60,000 bases of DNA from Apostichopus japonicus (Eukaryota; Echinodermata; Holothuroidea; Aspidochirotida; Stichopodidae): assembly GCF_037975245.1 (NCBI RefSeq), contig NC_092574.1:25714713-25774712 (forward strand). Reading direction: 5' to 3'. The notes below the pieces were generated by a model. That model did no database searches. It saw only the letters and a list, made by a program, of their open reading frames with translations, and was not told where the DNA came from. Position numbers and translations under genes: made by a program. Positions 31,814 to 44,300 of the stretch are shown here, in pieces (the first letter of the stretch is position 1; every line of letters starts with the position of its first letter).

Positions 31814-34307
31814 TTTAGGGACCAAGGATGGTGTGGTGTAAGTTTTTAGTGACAACTTTGCACAACTTATTATTATGTTATTATATTAAGGACAGCAATG
31901 ATGATGGTCACTTTGACTTTTCGTGCAGTTAAGTTCTATCTTTCAACTATATTGATTTTAGGGATAGTTGATAGCCCCAAAAAATTTCCCTAACTTAGGG
32001 CATGCATCAAACTTTAACTGTACAGTTCTGGTATATAAAGGTGAAATTATTCATAAAAGTGCCTCACAACAGGATATGGCAAAAAAGTGAGGAAGGGCTA
32101 CAGGTACTTTGGCTGTGGGCAAGACCTATAAATATCAATCCCACAATGCTTTCTGCTTCCTTTCCCATCAAGTGTTGTGCAATGTTGTGATAAGTTATTC
32201 ACCTAAATCACAGTGACTTTGAAGAGAACTCTGTACACTCATGATGACAAAAAACAACATTCTATAGTTCAGAGGCAGCTTGTGTCTTAACATTGCTCCG
32301 TCCATGTTAAACTTGCAAGGAGGTCACAACTTCTTATATACGATTATACCATTGGGAACACTTGCATCAATCCGAAATGACTCGACAATTTAAATTTGAC
32401 ATTGGAGACTCAAACATTGGCTCTAAAACTACTGTGATATAATTGAAGATTTTAAAATTGATGTGTTATCCTTGGTTTAGTTTTGAAAAACGTGACTTGT
32501 GGTGACAAACAACTATGCATTGGCCATTAGTCACTGATTTACTCAGTAGTGTAACAGAATGATGAATCAGCAGAAATTATTTCACCTTGTTACCATGTCA
32601 CCCGAAAGCTTCCTAGAATAGTGCCTTTCAAAATTGTATGTTTTAATTGTTTGTTTTAAATCAATCAAGTATGTTTATATACAATCTTGTTTTAAATAGA
32701 AACAAAAATGTTCAAATAATGAAATTGAAGTGTACTTTGACAACTCTTTGCTAGCCTAGAGAATGTACAACTAATACATGATACATTTACAATCATACTG
32801 TATTAAACCATGCCATTTGTTGTATGAACAAAACAGTTCCAAAGGCCATCACAATATTACCAAAGTTCTCACTGTTCACTGTTCAGTAGCAATTTTTTTG
32901 GAGCTCAGAATTGAGGAATATGTTAGCTTTTTACTGCAGTGTCATTCCCAACATGTTACTCAACTCTTCTTGTCTTGTGGACCACTTTTTTCCTTAATGA
33001 AGTGATGCACGTCCCTCCAGCTCCCTCCATGAACATGCACACAGTGTGAGTGACACAGTAGTACACATTCATGCACACATTCATGCAGGGAGTCCATGAC
33101 ACACCAACTGTACAATACATTCCCTGCCACAAAGCAGATTTTTTGCATTCTATTAAAGACATGCACATACAGACCTTCAGGAAAGTTCTTTTTCAAAAAT
33201 TGTAGCAATTGTTAGCAACTTGAGATTGGAGGTAAGTGTGATTACCATTAGTTATTTTAGCTAGAAGCACCTCCACAGAAGACAACTAGTGATTTGCAGA
33301 ACAAGAAGTCAAGAAGTATAATTTAAGCATTCTGCATAATTTAGAGGTCTACAGCGTGAGCACAATGCCTTATAGTTGTGTTCAGTGCAAAACTGATTAT
33401 TGTCGGATGTGTTGATTGGAACCAATGCAACTTAAGGTCATCTGTGTTACCCTCAAATATGCCAGTTGTGGTAAAAATTTAAGTTGAGTTCTTCCTCCTC
33501 CATCTTGGGTGTACAGCTTAGTTTATAAAGGCAACATTCTAAAAATCTCTGACAATAGTGTGGAGGTGTCGGAAGTCCATGAAATATAATTTTGGAAACT
33601 TTTTAACAATGCTTAAAGCACATGTGACAAAACAATTGAGCAGTACAGTTAACCTGTGAAGATCCAAAGAGTTGTACTGGAAGTCATCACTTTCAAGAAT
33701 TTAAGGTGAATACAAAATGAATCCCAGCATTTTTAAGATTAATAGGTTGACTTTATAATACAGATTTTTAGTCTTAATTGATATAAATACTTAAAGAAAA
33801 ATTGTAGTCCTAGTACTGTAATTATGGTAATATATAACTGTTCGAGTGTATTCAGCATTAAAATATGCTATTTCTCTGGAATGCACCTAAATTAAGACTA
33901 AATTATTGATGAAGTCAATTCCTCAGTGCAGGCATAAATATTAATGTTAACTCATTGGCTTAAATATGTATTTTAATACCACAACCTTACCTTGCTTTTT
34001 CTTCCACTTGATATGAGTCATCCTTTCAATAGGAATTATTGCAGATATTCAGATGATAAAAAAAGCCGAAGATTTGCTCGGCATTTTGAGCTGAATTTGG
34101 TTCTGTCTGAAATTTAAAGATGTCTTAGGGTGAACTCAAAACAAAATCTGTTCCTTATGTCCACCAAATTTATAGTCAGATATATATGATAAATTACTTC
34201 ATTATTTCTAATTGGAAAAGAAACAGTACATTTGGATGAAAGTTCATCAGCATTTTAAGTGCCTAACCTTATAATGTCCTAAAAATGTAGAAGTGTTTAA
34301 GAATGAT
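31814..34307. other. Intergenic, no feature seen
   Basis: AT-rich DNA without convincing coding frames, RNA genes or repeat ends. Confidence 0.35.
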
Positions 34308-34577
34308 ACCGGTGCTGTGGCCGGGTAGATAAAGACGGTGGCATTTGAATCAATTAAGGCTTAGCAATCGGGAGGTTCGGAGTTCGATTCCCGGCCGGGT
34401 CATAGTAAGGTGGGTTTTTCATCCAAGAGCCATCTACGGTTTTCCCATCTGAAATGACTTTCTAAATTTTAAAGATTCTAAATTTGAGATAAATGTTGAA
34501 TTGGGAGCCACGCTTCATTTGTGGTCGATTAAGCGTCATAATAATACTGATTAATATCATTATTATTATTATTAATA
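34308..34577 (+). mobile_element. tRNA-derived SINE, copy 2
   Basis: Starts CCGGTGCTGTGGCCGGGTAG (A box) and carries GAGTTCGATTCCCGG (B box), then GTGGGTTTTTCATCCAAGAG, TTTCCCATCTGAAATGACTT and TGTGGTCGATTAAGCGTCAT, ending in (ATT)n. It aligns along its length with the minus-strand copy at 27062-27357, which has an extra roughly 30-bp segment near its 3' end. Confidence 0.8.
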
Positions 34578-37500
34578 TGCTATCCTAGATGCCTGGACCA
34601 TCTGATATATTCTCAAACATTGAAGAGTGTGAAGTTACTGTGAAGGAGGCAGTAAAATGTCCCAGTAAGAGGGACTGTTTGAGATTGGGAATTAAAGTGT
34701 AATTTGTTGGTTTGCAATCGAGTGACCAACATTTCACTTTCTGGCATGCTTGGCGCCAATCATTTTTACCGTTAAAATCGTTTCATAGCAGGAAACTTTG
34801 ATGCAATCAAACAATTTTGTAACCGTGCACAGATCTATTCGATTATGGATATACTGTAAGTATGAGTAGATAGTTTGTCAAAGTTTGTTTGAGGTTTCAA
34901 CTCAACACAAGATACAGCTTCAAGCAGCTATTTGAGTTTGATCATCCATTTTGACAAACTTGTGGAATATCTGGTGTAATAATATTACTGTTGATTTTAA
35001 CCTCAAACACCCTGCCTAGAATTTTCCACCAAAAGGAAGATGAGGGAATGATTCCATTCAACAGAAGTTGTTCATCCAGATTTGTATCCAGAATTTTTTA
35101 CTTTGGATTGAATTATTCATAAATTAAATCATCTCGTCTGCATTGGGATTAACGACTTTGTCATCGACAACAACAACATCACAAAAAGCTACGTTAATTT
35201 TGCAGATCACAGGTAAATTGCATATATGCAGAGTTGTTTTATCAAGATTCCTCTGAATTAACAGACTTAGTTTTGAACCAGACATCTTATGCTGACCTGT
35301 GTCAATGCAGCAACCGAAACATGAAACCTGTTATTGAAAGGGTTGTTTATATGTAATATATGTTATACAGTAGGTAGATTTGGTAACCAAGGTGTTAATG
35401 TACAGTGGAATAGAACCATTCCTAGAATTCTAAAGGGGGTAACTTGTAAATCCCTGGCAATTACCCACGGATATTACAATGTTGCATTTACCTCTACTGT
35501 GCAACTGACTTGGAACTATGGCCTTTTGACCCTATACCACACACAGGTTTTTTATTAGCTGTCTCCTATGCCACCAACAGACTCATAACTCAATCATTTC
35601 TGGAAGGGTGCTCAAGGAAATATCAACAGAAGGATCTGGCAAGTGAAATTCCTGCCACCCCCTGCAAAGCCGCCTTGGGGGTCTAGGCCAGTCTTTCCAT
35701 AACCTTGATAGATTACTTTCTTAGTTGAAACTAGCAGCTTCCCATCAAGTTATCTCTTGTAGATAACTCCCACATCATCTGTAGTGTTTGTTGTTCATTG
35801 TTATATATGGTGGATATTGGGTGTTAAGTCTGGACTAATTACAGAGCTGTTCTGCTGAGTGGATGTATTCCGAGAGTTCTATTAACACATCAGCAACAAT
35901 ATAAAGTAACACAACAGATATACTATATTTACCATAATTTCAAATTGAGGAGGTCTCTTCTTGTCATTTTCTTATTTGGAGGAAATTTTTTCAAATAGGT
36001 AATGTATTTTCTCATGAGCTGTAAATTGACTTATTTATATTTATTTATTTTGTTATTTATATTATTGTATATATCTCACCTCTCTATATAATTTTTAAGC
36101 ATAGATGCATGTGTGGAACACTATATATTAACCTTGAAAAGGTCTGTCAAGATTAAACTTAGACCTTTTAAATGCATGTTGGTATTAACACATTTAGGCC
36201 GAATAAAGGACGAGTGTAAAACCAGGGAGTTGTTCCATAACAACTCCCTGGTAAAACCTACATTTTTTACTGAAAATCTTAAAATTTGGACCTGAACAAA
36301 TGTGTCTGAAATTGGAAAGAAGACTACTGTCTAACTCATCAAATGCTTTCATGATTTTTGTTTTACAGACCGTGTTATTTACACCTCTTAGGCTCTTTTA
36401 GTCGTTGCAGCTAACTCCCATCCCTAGATATTATAAAGTGCATAAACTTAATGCCCTTAGTTTTACAAGTACTGCTTCAGTCGGCAATGGGGTGGTCTTT
36501 GGTTATAGTGTCAATGTTAGAACAGGCCAGTTGGAGAAACAATATTTGATATTCCTATTGTATATTTTCTTGTGTTTGGTATGATTTTGTAAAGTGATTT
36601 ATAAAGTTCAGGTCATAGACCAACCGCCTAACTGATACTTCACTCTGCCTCCATGGTAACAGTCACTATCATCAAACAAAACTACGTCCTCTCTCACCGT
36701 GGCGATTGTGACTGCCTCTCCTTAGGAGGATGGAGGGCTCAGTGGACTAAGGCAATGAAAACTTACACATAACATTGTGTCAATCTCAAAATATAGTAAC
36801 TTTTATTCCTACTGTGACTGAGCCTCCTGGCCAGAGCAGTGGCTCAGTGGACTTAAAGATTTCATGAAATGATCTCCATTTAGGCAGACGACATTATACG
36901 ACAGAACAGAGGCTCAGACTATTTGGACATTCTTATGAAAACTTCCACATATTCACATAACATCAAACGCTGTGTCATTCTCAAAATAATAGTAAGGAAG
37001 ACTCATTGTATCGGATACTTTTAAAAATCCTGAACAGGGCACTAGGACTTAAAGGAAACTGTTTTTGAAAACATTGGAAATATATACTTACGGTATAAGT
37101 AACCAGCATTTATCAGAATGAACAATGTAGTACAAAGTGTCAAAGTGTACTTAGTTACTTGTCATAAATAACTTCATTACGTGCTACGAGTAGCATTATC
37201 TATCGTCCCCATTTCATCTTCTTCATCCCTTCTCCTTTCTCTCTTCTCCTTCCCTTGCCTTCTAATCCCTACCCCAAGTAAAAAAAATCCTCAGAGCAAG
37301 AAAACCTCCCCAAAACTCACATATCAACTTTTGTAGTTTTTTTCTTCCAATGTCTTAGAAAGTCCTTAAATTTGCACTTCCTGTTTCACATTTACCTTTT
37401 GATCTTTGGCTTTGTCAGTAGCGTTTAGTAGCTTCAGTACCAATGAACTCAGTAATAGCTCCAATGGAATATTAATATTTTCATGCTTTTTCTTATATTT

Positions 37501-38411
37501 CATTTTTTGTTGGGGGAAAAAATGGGTAAGTTTATTCACGGTTAGTAACCTCACAGATTTGAGGCCTGCTATAGTGAAATTTGTAGAACAGGTGTGCTGT
37601 TATTACAGAGCAATCCAAAATGTATCAAACGTGTAGCGAAGATCCCCCAGGCATTGTGGGTGGTCTTCTGTGGCTCATAAGAAATTACTTGAACCTCACT
37701 TTGGAGAGATCATAAAACAGAAGGACAAACCTTCTGTATTAGTTCCAAAAAAAAAACAAAAAAAAAATGGGTATAAAGAAAAAAAGGTACGAAATGGAAA
37801 AGTCCTGTTTCTCATACTGATGTGAAAAGGTGGTACTTAAAAAGGCAGTGTGTCTATTCAAATGATTTAATATGTTTTTGTCACCTTCTGACATCAAAAG
37901 TCAGAGAATTGAGAAGGAATATTTGGCTCATAAATTTGAGGTAGTCATGGACCTGTATACCGTGTAGGAAACTTGTTTAAAAATAATGTTTTGTGGTTTA
38001 AGTTGTAGTTTTTGTTGCGACATAACTTACATGTATGTTAGAGCAGACTTGTAGCGTGTCCGTACACATATTCTACAAACATATTTTGCATGTACTTGAT
38101 ATGCAGAATCACAGAATAAACAACAAAAGAAATGTTATATTGCTTTCTGAAACTAAAAACTATAGAGAAACCTGCTACGCTTCTGGAATGTCCCTTTAAG
38201 GCAAAATCACTCGATAGGTAAGCTATCCATTGCAAGCCTACATGTTAATTTGTTAGTGCATTATTTTATAATATTCTATTAACTACTGTACATCAAAACA
38301 TGTCTGACATGTGTTTCTATTTAGAGTTTAGTGTTGCTTGTAAAGAGCTGACCAAATGCTCTGTGTGCTAGACTAGGTAGTCCAGTCACTTTGATTGAAC
38401 AGCTTCTAATG
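34578..38411. other. Intergenic, no gene recognised
   Basis: AT-rich, with one perfect hairpin (reported separately) and A runs near 37748-37768. A 74-codon open frame at 35334-35558 has no recognisable family. Confidence 0.3.
36221..36252. repeat. Perfect 14-bp hairpin, loop CCAT
   Basis: ACCAGGGAGTTGTT, four bases, AACAACTCCCTGGT. A related imperfect sequence, ACCAGGGAGTTGTGATGG then AACAAC, occurs at 47183-47206, so the motif is dispersed. Confidence 0.75.
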
Positions 38412-38731
38412 TTTAAAGGGATTGTCAATCATAAGAGAAGGATTCATAGAAACACAACCTAGACTGATAATGTCCTTTTGGTTTAAAGTAGTCTTCAAAT
38501 TGTAATGTACTTTTACTTTAGAGAAAAAAGAAAGACTTTTCAGGAATGTGAGGATGTGACATCACAGCTAGTCAGATTTCAGCAGTTTCTACACAATCTG
38601 ATAAAACTTTACACTTGAATATCTCTTTAATCGAAAAAGATATTTGAACAGTTTTTTCACCATTGTGTTTCTTTTATTCTCCTCTTTCATATAACATAAA
38701 CATGTATGACAACTGAACCAGTCCTTAAAAG
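38412..38731. mobile_element. TTAA-associated miniature element, deletion derivative
   Basis: Begins TTAAAGGGATTGTC and ends GAACCAGTCCTTAA. The right 200 bp is the reverse complement of 40781-40990 at high identity, including GATGTGACATCACAG and CACCATTGTGTTTCTT. It is probably the same family as the fuller copy at 40777-41348. Confidence 0.55.
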
Positions 38732-39817
38732 AATGATAGCGAGTGGTTACAACTTACAACTAGATAATTACTGGTTTATGATACATTTCATATAAGTTAG
38801 TATTTCACATTGAGCCCTTCCCACACCCCTCACCCCCCCGCCCACCCCAATCGCAATCCTGTGTTTCCAATTTACCACAAATATTTTGCCCCACTTGTTC
38901 GAAGTATGTTCACTTTGGATCCTATGTGGGCGATCAGACCACAAGCAGGCAATCAAGAAACAGGAAGTTATGTACTGTAGGACAGTAAGATACAAGCAAT
39001 AGTGTAGTAAAGTACAAGCACCCCTCACAGCAAGAACACATCATCTCAGGTCACCATGAACCACCAAGCTTTCACACTTCTTTACTTTGATCTCAAGCCC
39101 TGGATCTGATCTCCTCTGAAAGGGGGATTAATTCATCGGGGTCAGGTCCTGAGTGCGAGAGCTTTCACTAGTTAAGAAGTTGATCCCTACCTGTTGATCA
39201 GATCCCTCCCCATCAGATCAAGTGCAGGGACTATCTAAATCTTTTGTCATTTAAAGCTGTTTGTTTCTGTTGGTTGCAACTTGCAATTGCAATACCCTTT
39301 GATCAAGATAGGTATGTTCAAGCAATTGACTGCTCAGGATAAACCAGAACTTTATGAAATGGTTAAACCAGTACAGAATGTTGTGTGTCCAAAACTTTGT
39401 TTTGTTTTTTCTTTCAATAAATAAGCCGTTTCAGAGATTGAAAGAAGTTCAACAGTTCTGTTTATGACAACATATTTAATATTTAAATTTTATGAAGGGT
39501 GCAGGAAAAGTTACTGGAATTTTCCATCAAAATGTGTCACTTATGATGATATGTTTGAATTAATTCTTTCTGTAATTGCATAGTTTCTGTCATTGTGTTT
39601 TTTTCATTAACTTAGCCACATAAACAGTTCATAAACATTGGATTTTAATATCAGAGATTCCCAATGTCTGGATACAAGTTGGTAAACTGTTAAATATTTG
39701 AAAAAAAAAACCCATTGTTTTATTGTTAATATTTCAATATTTCAAGATAAATTGATGTTGATGATTGATTTAAAGTTCTATGTTCAAGTTTGATGTTTCC
39801 TTGGTTGTATTTATCAG

Positions 39818-40010
39818 ATGGACATTGGCACATGCATGGAAAGTGTCGCCGCAGCCTGTCATCAAGTACCCATACAGCTGGGATGCCTTCAGAGTATTTT
39901 CACAGAAGTTCAAGACATAGCACATGTGGTGAAAATAACCAGTGGTAGGCAAGGAGGCAAGAAAACACCACTGCCGGAAGGAGGTCTTGTGGTGGGGATG
40001 GAGCAACATG
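39818..40010 (+). CDS. Candidate upstream exon of the GLIS2-like gene
   Basis: An acceptor (GTATTTATCAG) is followed at once by ATG and 64 open codons: MDIGTCMESVAAACHQ, QLGCLQSIFTEVQDIAHVV, GKKTPLPEGGLVVGMEQH. The donor is GTAATT. It leaves one base (phase 1), which fits exactly the two leading bases needed by the exon at 57914. The start may be the true initiator or an internal Met if a coding exon lies upstream. I find no match to GLIS2 N-termini, which are poorly conserved. Support is phase, splice sites and an open frame only. Confidence 0.4.
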
Positions 40011-40776
40011 GTAATTATAACATCAGTTACATGAGATGATGTGTATCTTTAGGTTGATGTAATTTTAATACCGCTTTAGAAAAAAAATTCTGATTTAATA
40101 ATTTATATCTCTAGTAGCAAACATTTAAGCAGTTTTTGAGATACTAATAATAGTAGTAATAATAGTGTAGATTTATGTAGTAGGCTATAGCGACACTCCA
40201 GGAAACGAGTGACTGACCATGGCGCTTCACAAAGTAGAAAGCATCAACAATGAAATGCACGACAGAAAAAATGAGTATTAACTCTTCAGTAAGAAACTCT
40301 TAAAAGAAGATAGATTAGAACAAGTCGAAGATGGTCTGGATTAATTTTTTGTGGCGCTATTTCATTAAAATCCGATATTCAGTGGCAACACAGTTTATTT
40401 CAAATAATGACGTACTGTTAAAGGAGCGATGCACAGGATAACCGGTCATGCCGGACTGTCCAGCTGGATAATGGAAATTTACTTGGTTCCAGCTGGATCT
40501 ACAAATCTGGCCAGATTAGTTTCTTTTCGATATCTGCCCAGGATTATCTTTTGAATTACGTTTGTAGTAACCTAAATTTGTGGTAAATGAGTTTCAGTAC
40601 AGAATGCACTTATAATGAAGGAAATGTAAACAATGAATGTTAATTTCCTTTTCTGTCTTTTTTAACTACATTCTGAGCATATTTTCACAAGTTGAGAATA
40701 TAGATAAATTAGGAAAGATAATGAATCTGGGAACTACATGGGTCACTCTTGTTGACCAAAATTAAATCAGAAGTCA

Positions 40777-41348
40777 TTAAAGGGTTGGTTCAGTTGTCAT
40801 ACATGTTTATGTTATATGAAAGAGGACAATAGAAGAAACACAATGGTGAAAAAACTGTTCAAATATCTTTTTCGGTTAAAGAGATATTCAAGTGTAAAGT
40901 TTTATCAGATTGTGTAGAAACTGCTGAAATCTGAATAGCTGTGATGTCACATCCTCACATTCCTGAAAAGTCTTTGTTTTTTTCTCTAAATAGTTTGTGA
41001 GATTTCATGACTTTCAACCAAAAGATATGTCAGGAGGTCTCATATTTGTCAAAGGAAGTATTTGAGATTAAACATCTGAAGAATGGTTGATTATATTATT
41101 TTCAAATGTGTTAAAAAATTTAAATAATTTTTAAAGAAATATATTCACAAATGTTAAGGAAGTGAGGATGTGACATCACACCCTCACAGTAAGTCTTTCT
41201 ACACCAGTCGTTTTCAAAGAAATTTGATATCTTCAAAGTGTCATATTAACAGAGCATGCTATCATGGTAGTTTCTTCACTGTTCTTTTTGTCTTTTTGTG
41301 CTCTTTCATACAAAATAGACATGTCAAACACCTGAACCAATCCTTTAA
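40777..41348. mobile_element. Non-autonomous transposon with TTAA target duplication
   Basis: TTAA at 40777-40780 and 41345-41348 flank ends AGGGTTGGTTCAG and the inverted CTGAACCAATCCT. The inverted similarity runs about 50 bp inward (ACATGTTTAT, ATGAAAGAG). GTGACATCACA words lie in both halves. TTAA duplication is used by piggyBac and Kolobok transposons. No coding region remains. Confidence 0.7.
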
Positions 41349-44300
41349 ATGACATAAACCCTCAAGGTTTGAAACTTGAAAAAGCATAACATATTACTGT
41401 GCATTAAACTTGTGGACTACAAAATTGGTTAACTCTGTTAATAATTCGCAGGATAATTAGAAACAGCCATCTGGTGACAATCATTCTCCATATGTGGTTC
41501 TCTTACTTGGTGTTAAGGACACCAGTATCATCCCCAAATTTAGCAATTACTGAAAATACTAAAAAGTACTTTCCAGGGAGTTCAACCTCTCCAAGTTATC
41601 CTCCCCTCCCGCCTTCTTCCCTTCTTCCCTCCCTCCCCCCCCCTCTTGACACAGTGGAGAGGTTGAATCAACAGCAATTAATTGTCTAAGATTGGCATGG
41701 ATGCTCTATAGGTGGCATTAAAATGCTTGATGAATTTTGCACCATTTATTTGACTTTCCAGCATATTTAGCATATTACTGATGACCTTCAAGAGATATAT
41801 CCAGATATAAGATAAAAAGTTGCTTCTCTGGTTACAAAATTACTTCGGTATTCACTGTTATGCAAAACATAGCATTTACTCCTTATTAATTTACTAACAG
41901 AGATACCTGTATGGTTCCTGTGCTAAAAAAGAAAATTCCCAGATACATGCAATTATGTAGCAGTGTCACCAATTTCCTTAGCATTTTCCTGTGGTATACC
42001 CTATAAAAGATGAAATCACTTTAACCTTTAATAATAATTTGACAAATTGAAAAGGGCAAGTGTTTGTACTACATGAGGACAAAATGAGTAAAGTACATTG
42101 GCCTGTTCTTCCTGTACATTGTTTTGCTGTGGCTTTCGGTCAGGTCACTTTGTGGATACCAGTTTCCACCAACAATCCACCCATTTCTCTGTAAAAACTG
42201 TTGCCCAGTCATCAACAAGGAAGGTTGCTGGAACTGGAAGGGGGCTATTGTCCATTGATTGGTTTCTTGCAGTTTTCTCAATAGTTATTATTTTTTATTT
42301 TTTTGCTTTTTCTGTTTGATAAGAAGGATGATGATTTTCAGCCAGATAAACCTCAGATCATTTTCTGAGAAGTGAAAAGTTGGAGACATCACCAAGTTGC
42401 CAGGTCAACAGGAAATTATGTGATACATAAGAACCAACAGTGCCTCAATTTTTTTTCTTCTTTTGCCCAAGAAAGTGGCTACCATTGTTTCACACTATGG
42501 TAGTAATTGCACTAAAACCTCAAATTTTGGAGAAAAAACTATTTTCTCAGAAATCTGACAGAAGAAAGGATTCTTCATCTGATTTGCCCATGACATCTTC
42601 AGTTTTTTTGTTGGGGGGTGATAAATATTCTCCCCAGAGCAGCTGTTACATCTCAAGGGTGATGTGACAATGTAGATGAGAGAGGTTGGTTGTTTTATGA
42701 GTCACCCTAGCTTCATCTTCACCTCCCTCCTCTCAGCAGGTTGCTTTCTCAGCCCATCATGTCCTGCTGGGCCGGTCCCACAAAGTCGCTGTCGTTGGAA
42801 GATGCGTCTTGTAAAAACAATATCTGCCCTTGGTTAAGCATTACCGATAGTATAACTATGGGAGCGCAACATATATCGTAGAGCGACTCACCCTCAGGGT
42901 CTGGCTTTGTATATTCTAGAGTCATGTAAGCTCAGTCAGTATAAAAGCCTCAATTTCAAATGTGGCTCTCCCAACACAACGGCGACAGACGTCGTCGGAG
43001 ACAGCGGCGTGACAATAACCTAAAATCTTCAATTTAGATTGGGAGTTTGCCATAATGACCAATTCACTGTCAAGATTCCTGTTGTTCCTCTCACCTCTGG
43101 TGTACTTTTTCTTTCTCTTGCCGATTATGAAAACAAAGAATGTCACTCTCTGTAACTGCCAAGAGTTTTCACTCATTTGACATAAAGAGGGGTGATGTTT
43201 GGTTCTCCAGTGTTTTATTATATCGGTTTATGCTCATTTTAAGGTACAGATGAATTATTTAATAGCAAGTTTGGCAAGAAATCAGCAGAAAGGAGGGGTT
43301 AGCACAGCTGACATTGACCCCTAGTTTTAGCATAGCTAACAATGGCAGCAGATTTATATCTACATATCTACCTACAGAACTGTAGAGGTTTCATGTTCAC
43401 TGATGACATTATTCCATCTTTGTGGACTGTTCAGTTAAACAAATTTCATCAAAAGAGAGTTTATTTAGGGGAATGAAAGTTAATAACTTGACCTATTTAC
43501 AGGGCCCTGCTATGGGGGAAGGGAGAGGGGGATCCCAATGATTTCATGCAGCAACATTGATCTGCCTCTTTGGCCCTTCTCCCCCTTCCCTCTCCCCTCT
43601 TATAGTCCACTGCATTTGTATTCAAGAATCACTGAGTTATGTGCTTTAAATTTGTAAGGATTAACTGCTGGCTGAAGCTGGTTGCTTATTGATCATATTG
43701 TTGAAAATTTTCTGTATCTTTTGGCGCATACCGCGTCTTCGTAGCATTTTGTATCGCGATGTAACAAATTTTCTAATTTGGGGATTATTTTGTAAGTTGC
43801 ATCTCACAACAGCAGAATGAATGGATGTCATTAGGGCACTTCTGCTGAAAACATCTTTGTTTTTCTTTTTGATTTGTCAATCACCGTAGTCACAAAGGAA
43901 AAGAATATCTCTACCAAAGAGGAAACCTACAATTGATGAAATAATTCTACACACAGATAACATGGTGATCTAAGCAAGCATTCCAAATGGATCAGGTTTC
44001 AAGGATAAATCATCAAGAAGATTATAGCAGCCTAGTAAAGCTTCCAAAGAGCATTTGCCCAGATGACATCACAGACCCCCTACTGTGATCCAACTTCCAA
44101 GAGTCCATTGAAGGTCTATTCAGTCCACAGGTTACATGCAATCATGGAGGTAAATCAGATTCAATCAACCACATCTCCAGTCAGGGGGAGGGGGGGGGGA
44201 GGTTATAGAGATGGGGTTTTCGTCAATCAGTGTGGAATATGTTCTTCTTCAGTATAAACGTCCTATTGTTTGTCACCAGAAAAATCCTTCTGAATACTTA

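Noticed and set aside
34308-34400. Functional tRNA gene
   Set aside because: The A and B boxes are present, but the sequence does not close an acceptor stem and is part of a dispersed SINE.
42922-43176. 84-codon minus-strand frame with KRKKK and Arg-rich parts
   Set aside because: No recognised domain, no splice support; likely chance in a locally CpG-richer stretch.
44063-44149. Possible exon MTSQTPYCDP after CAG and before GTAAAT
   Set aside because: Its phase cannot join the other GLIS2-like exons without a stop, and the acceptor tract is poor.
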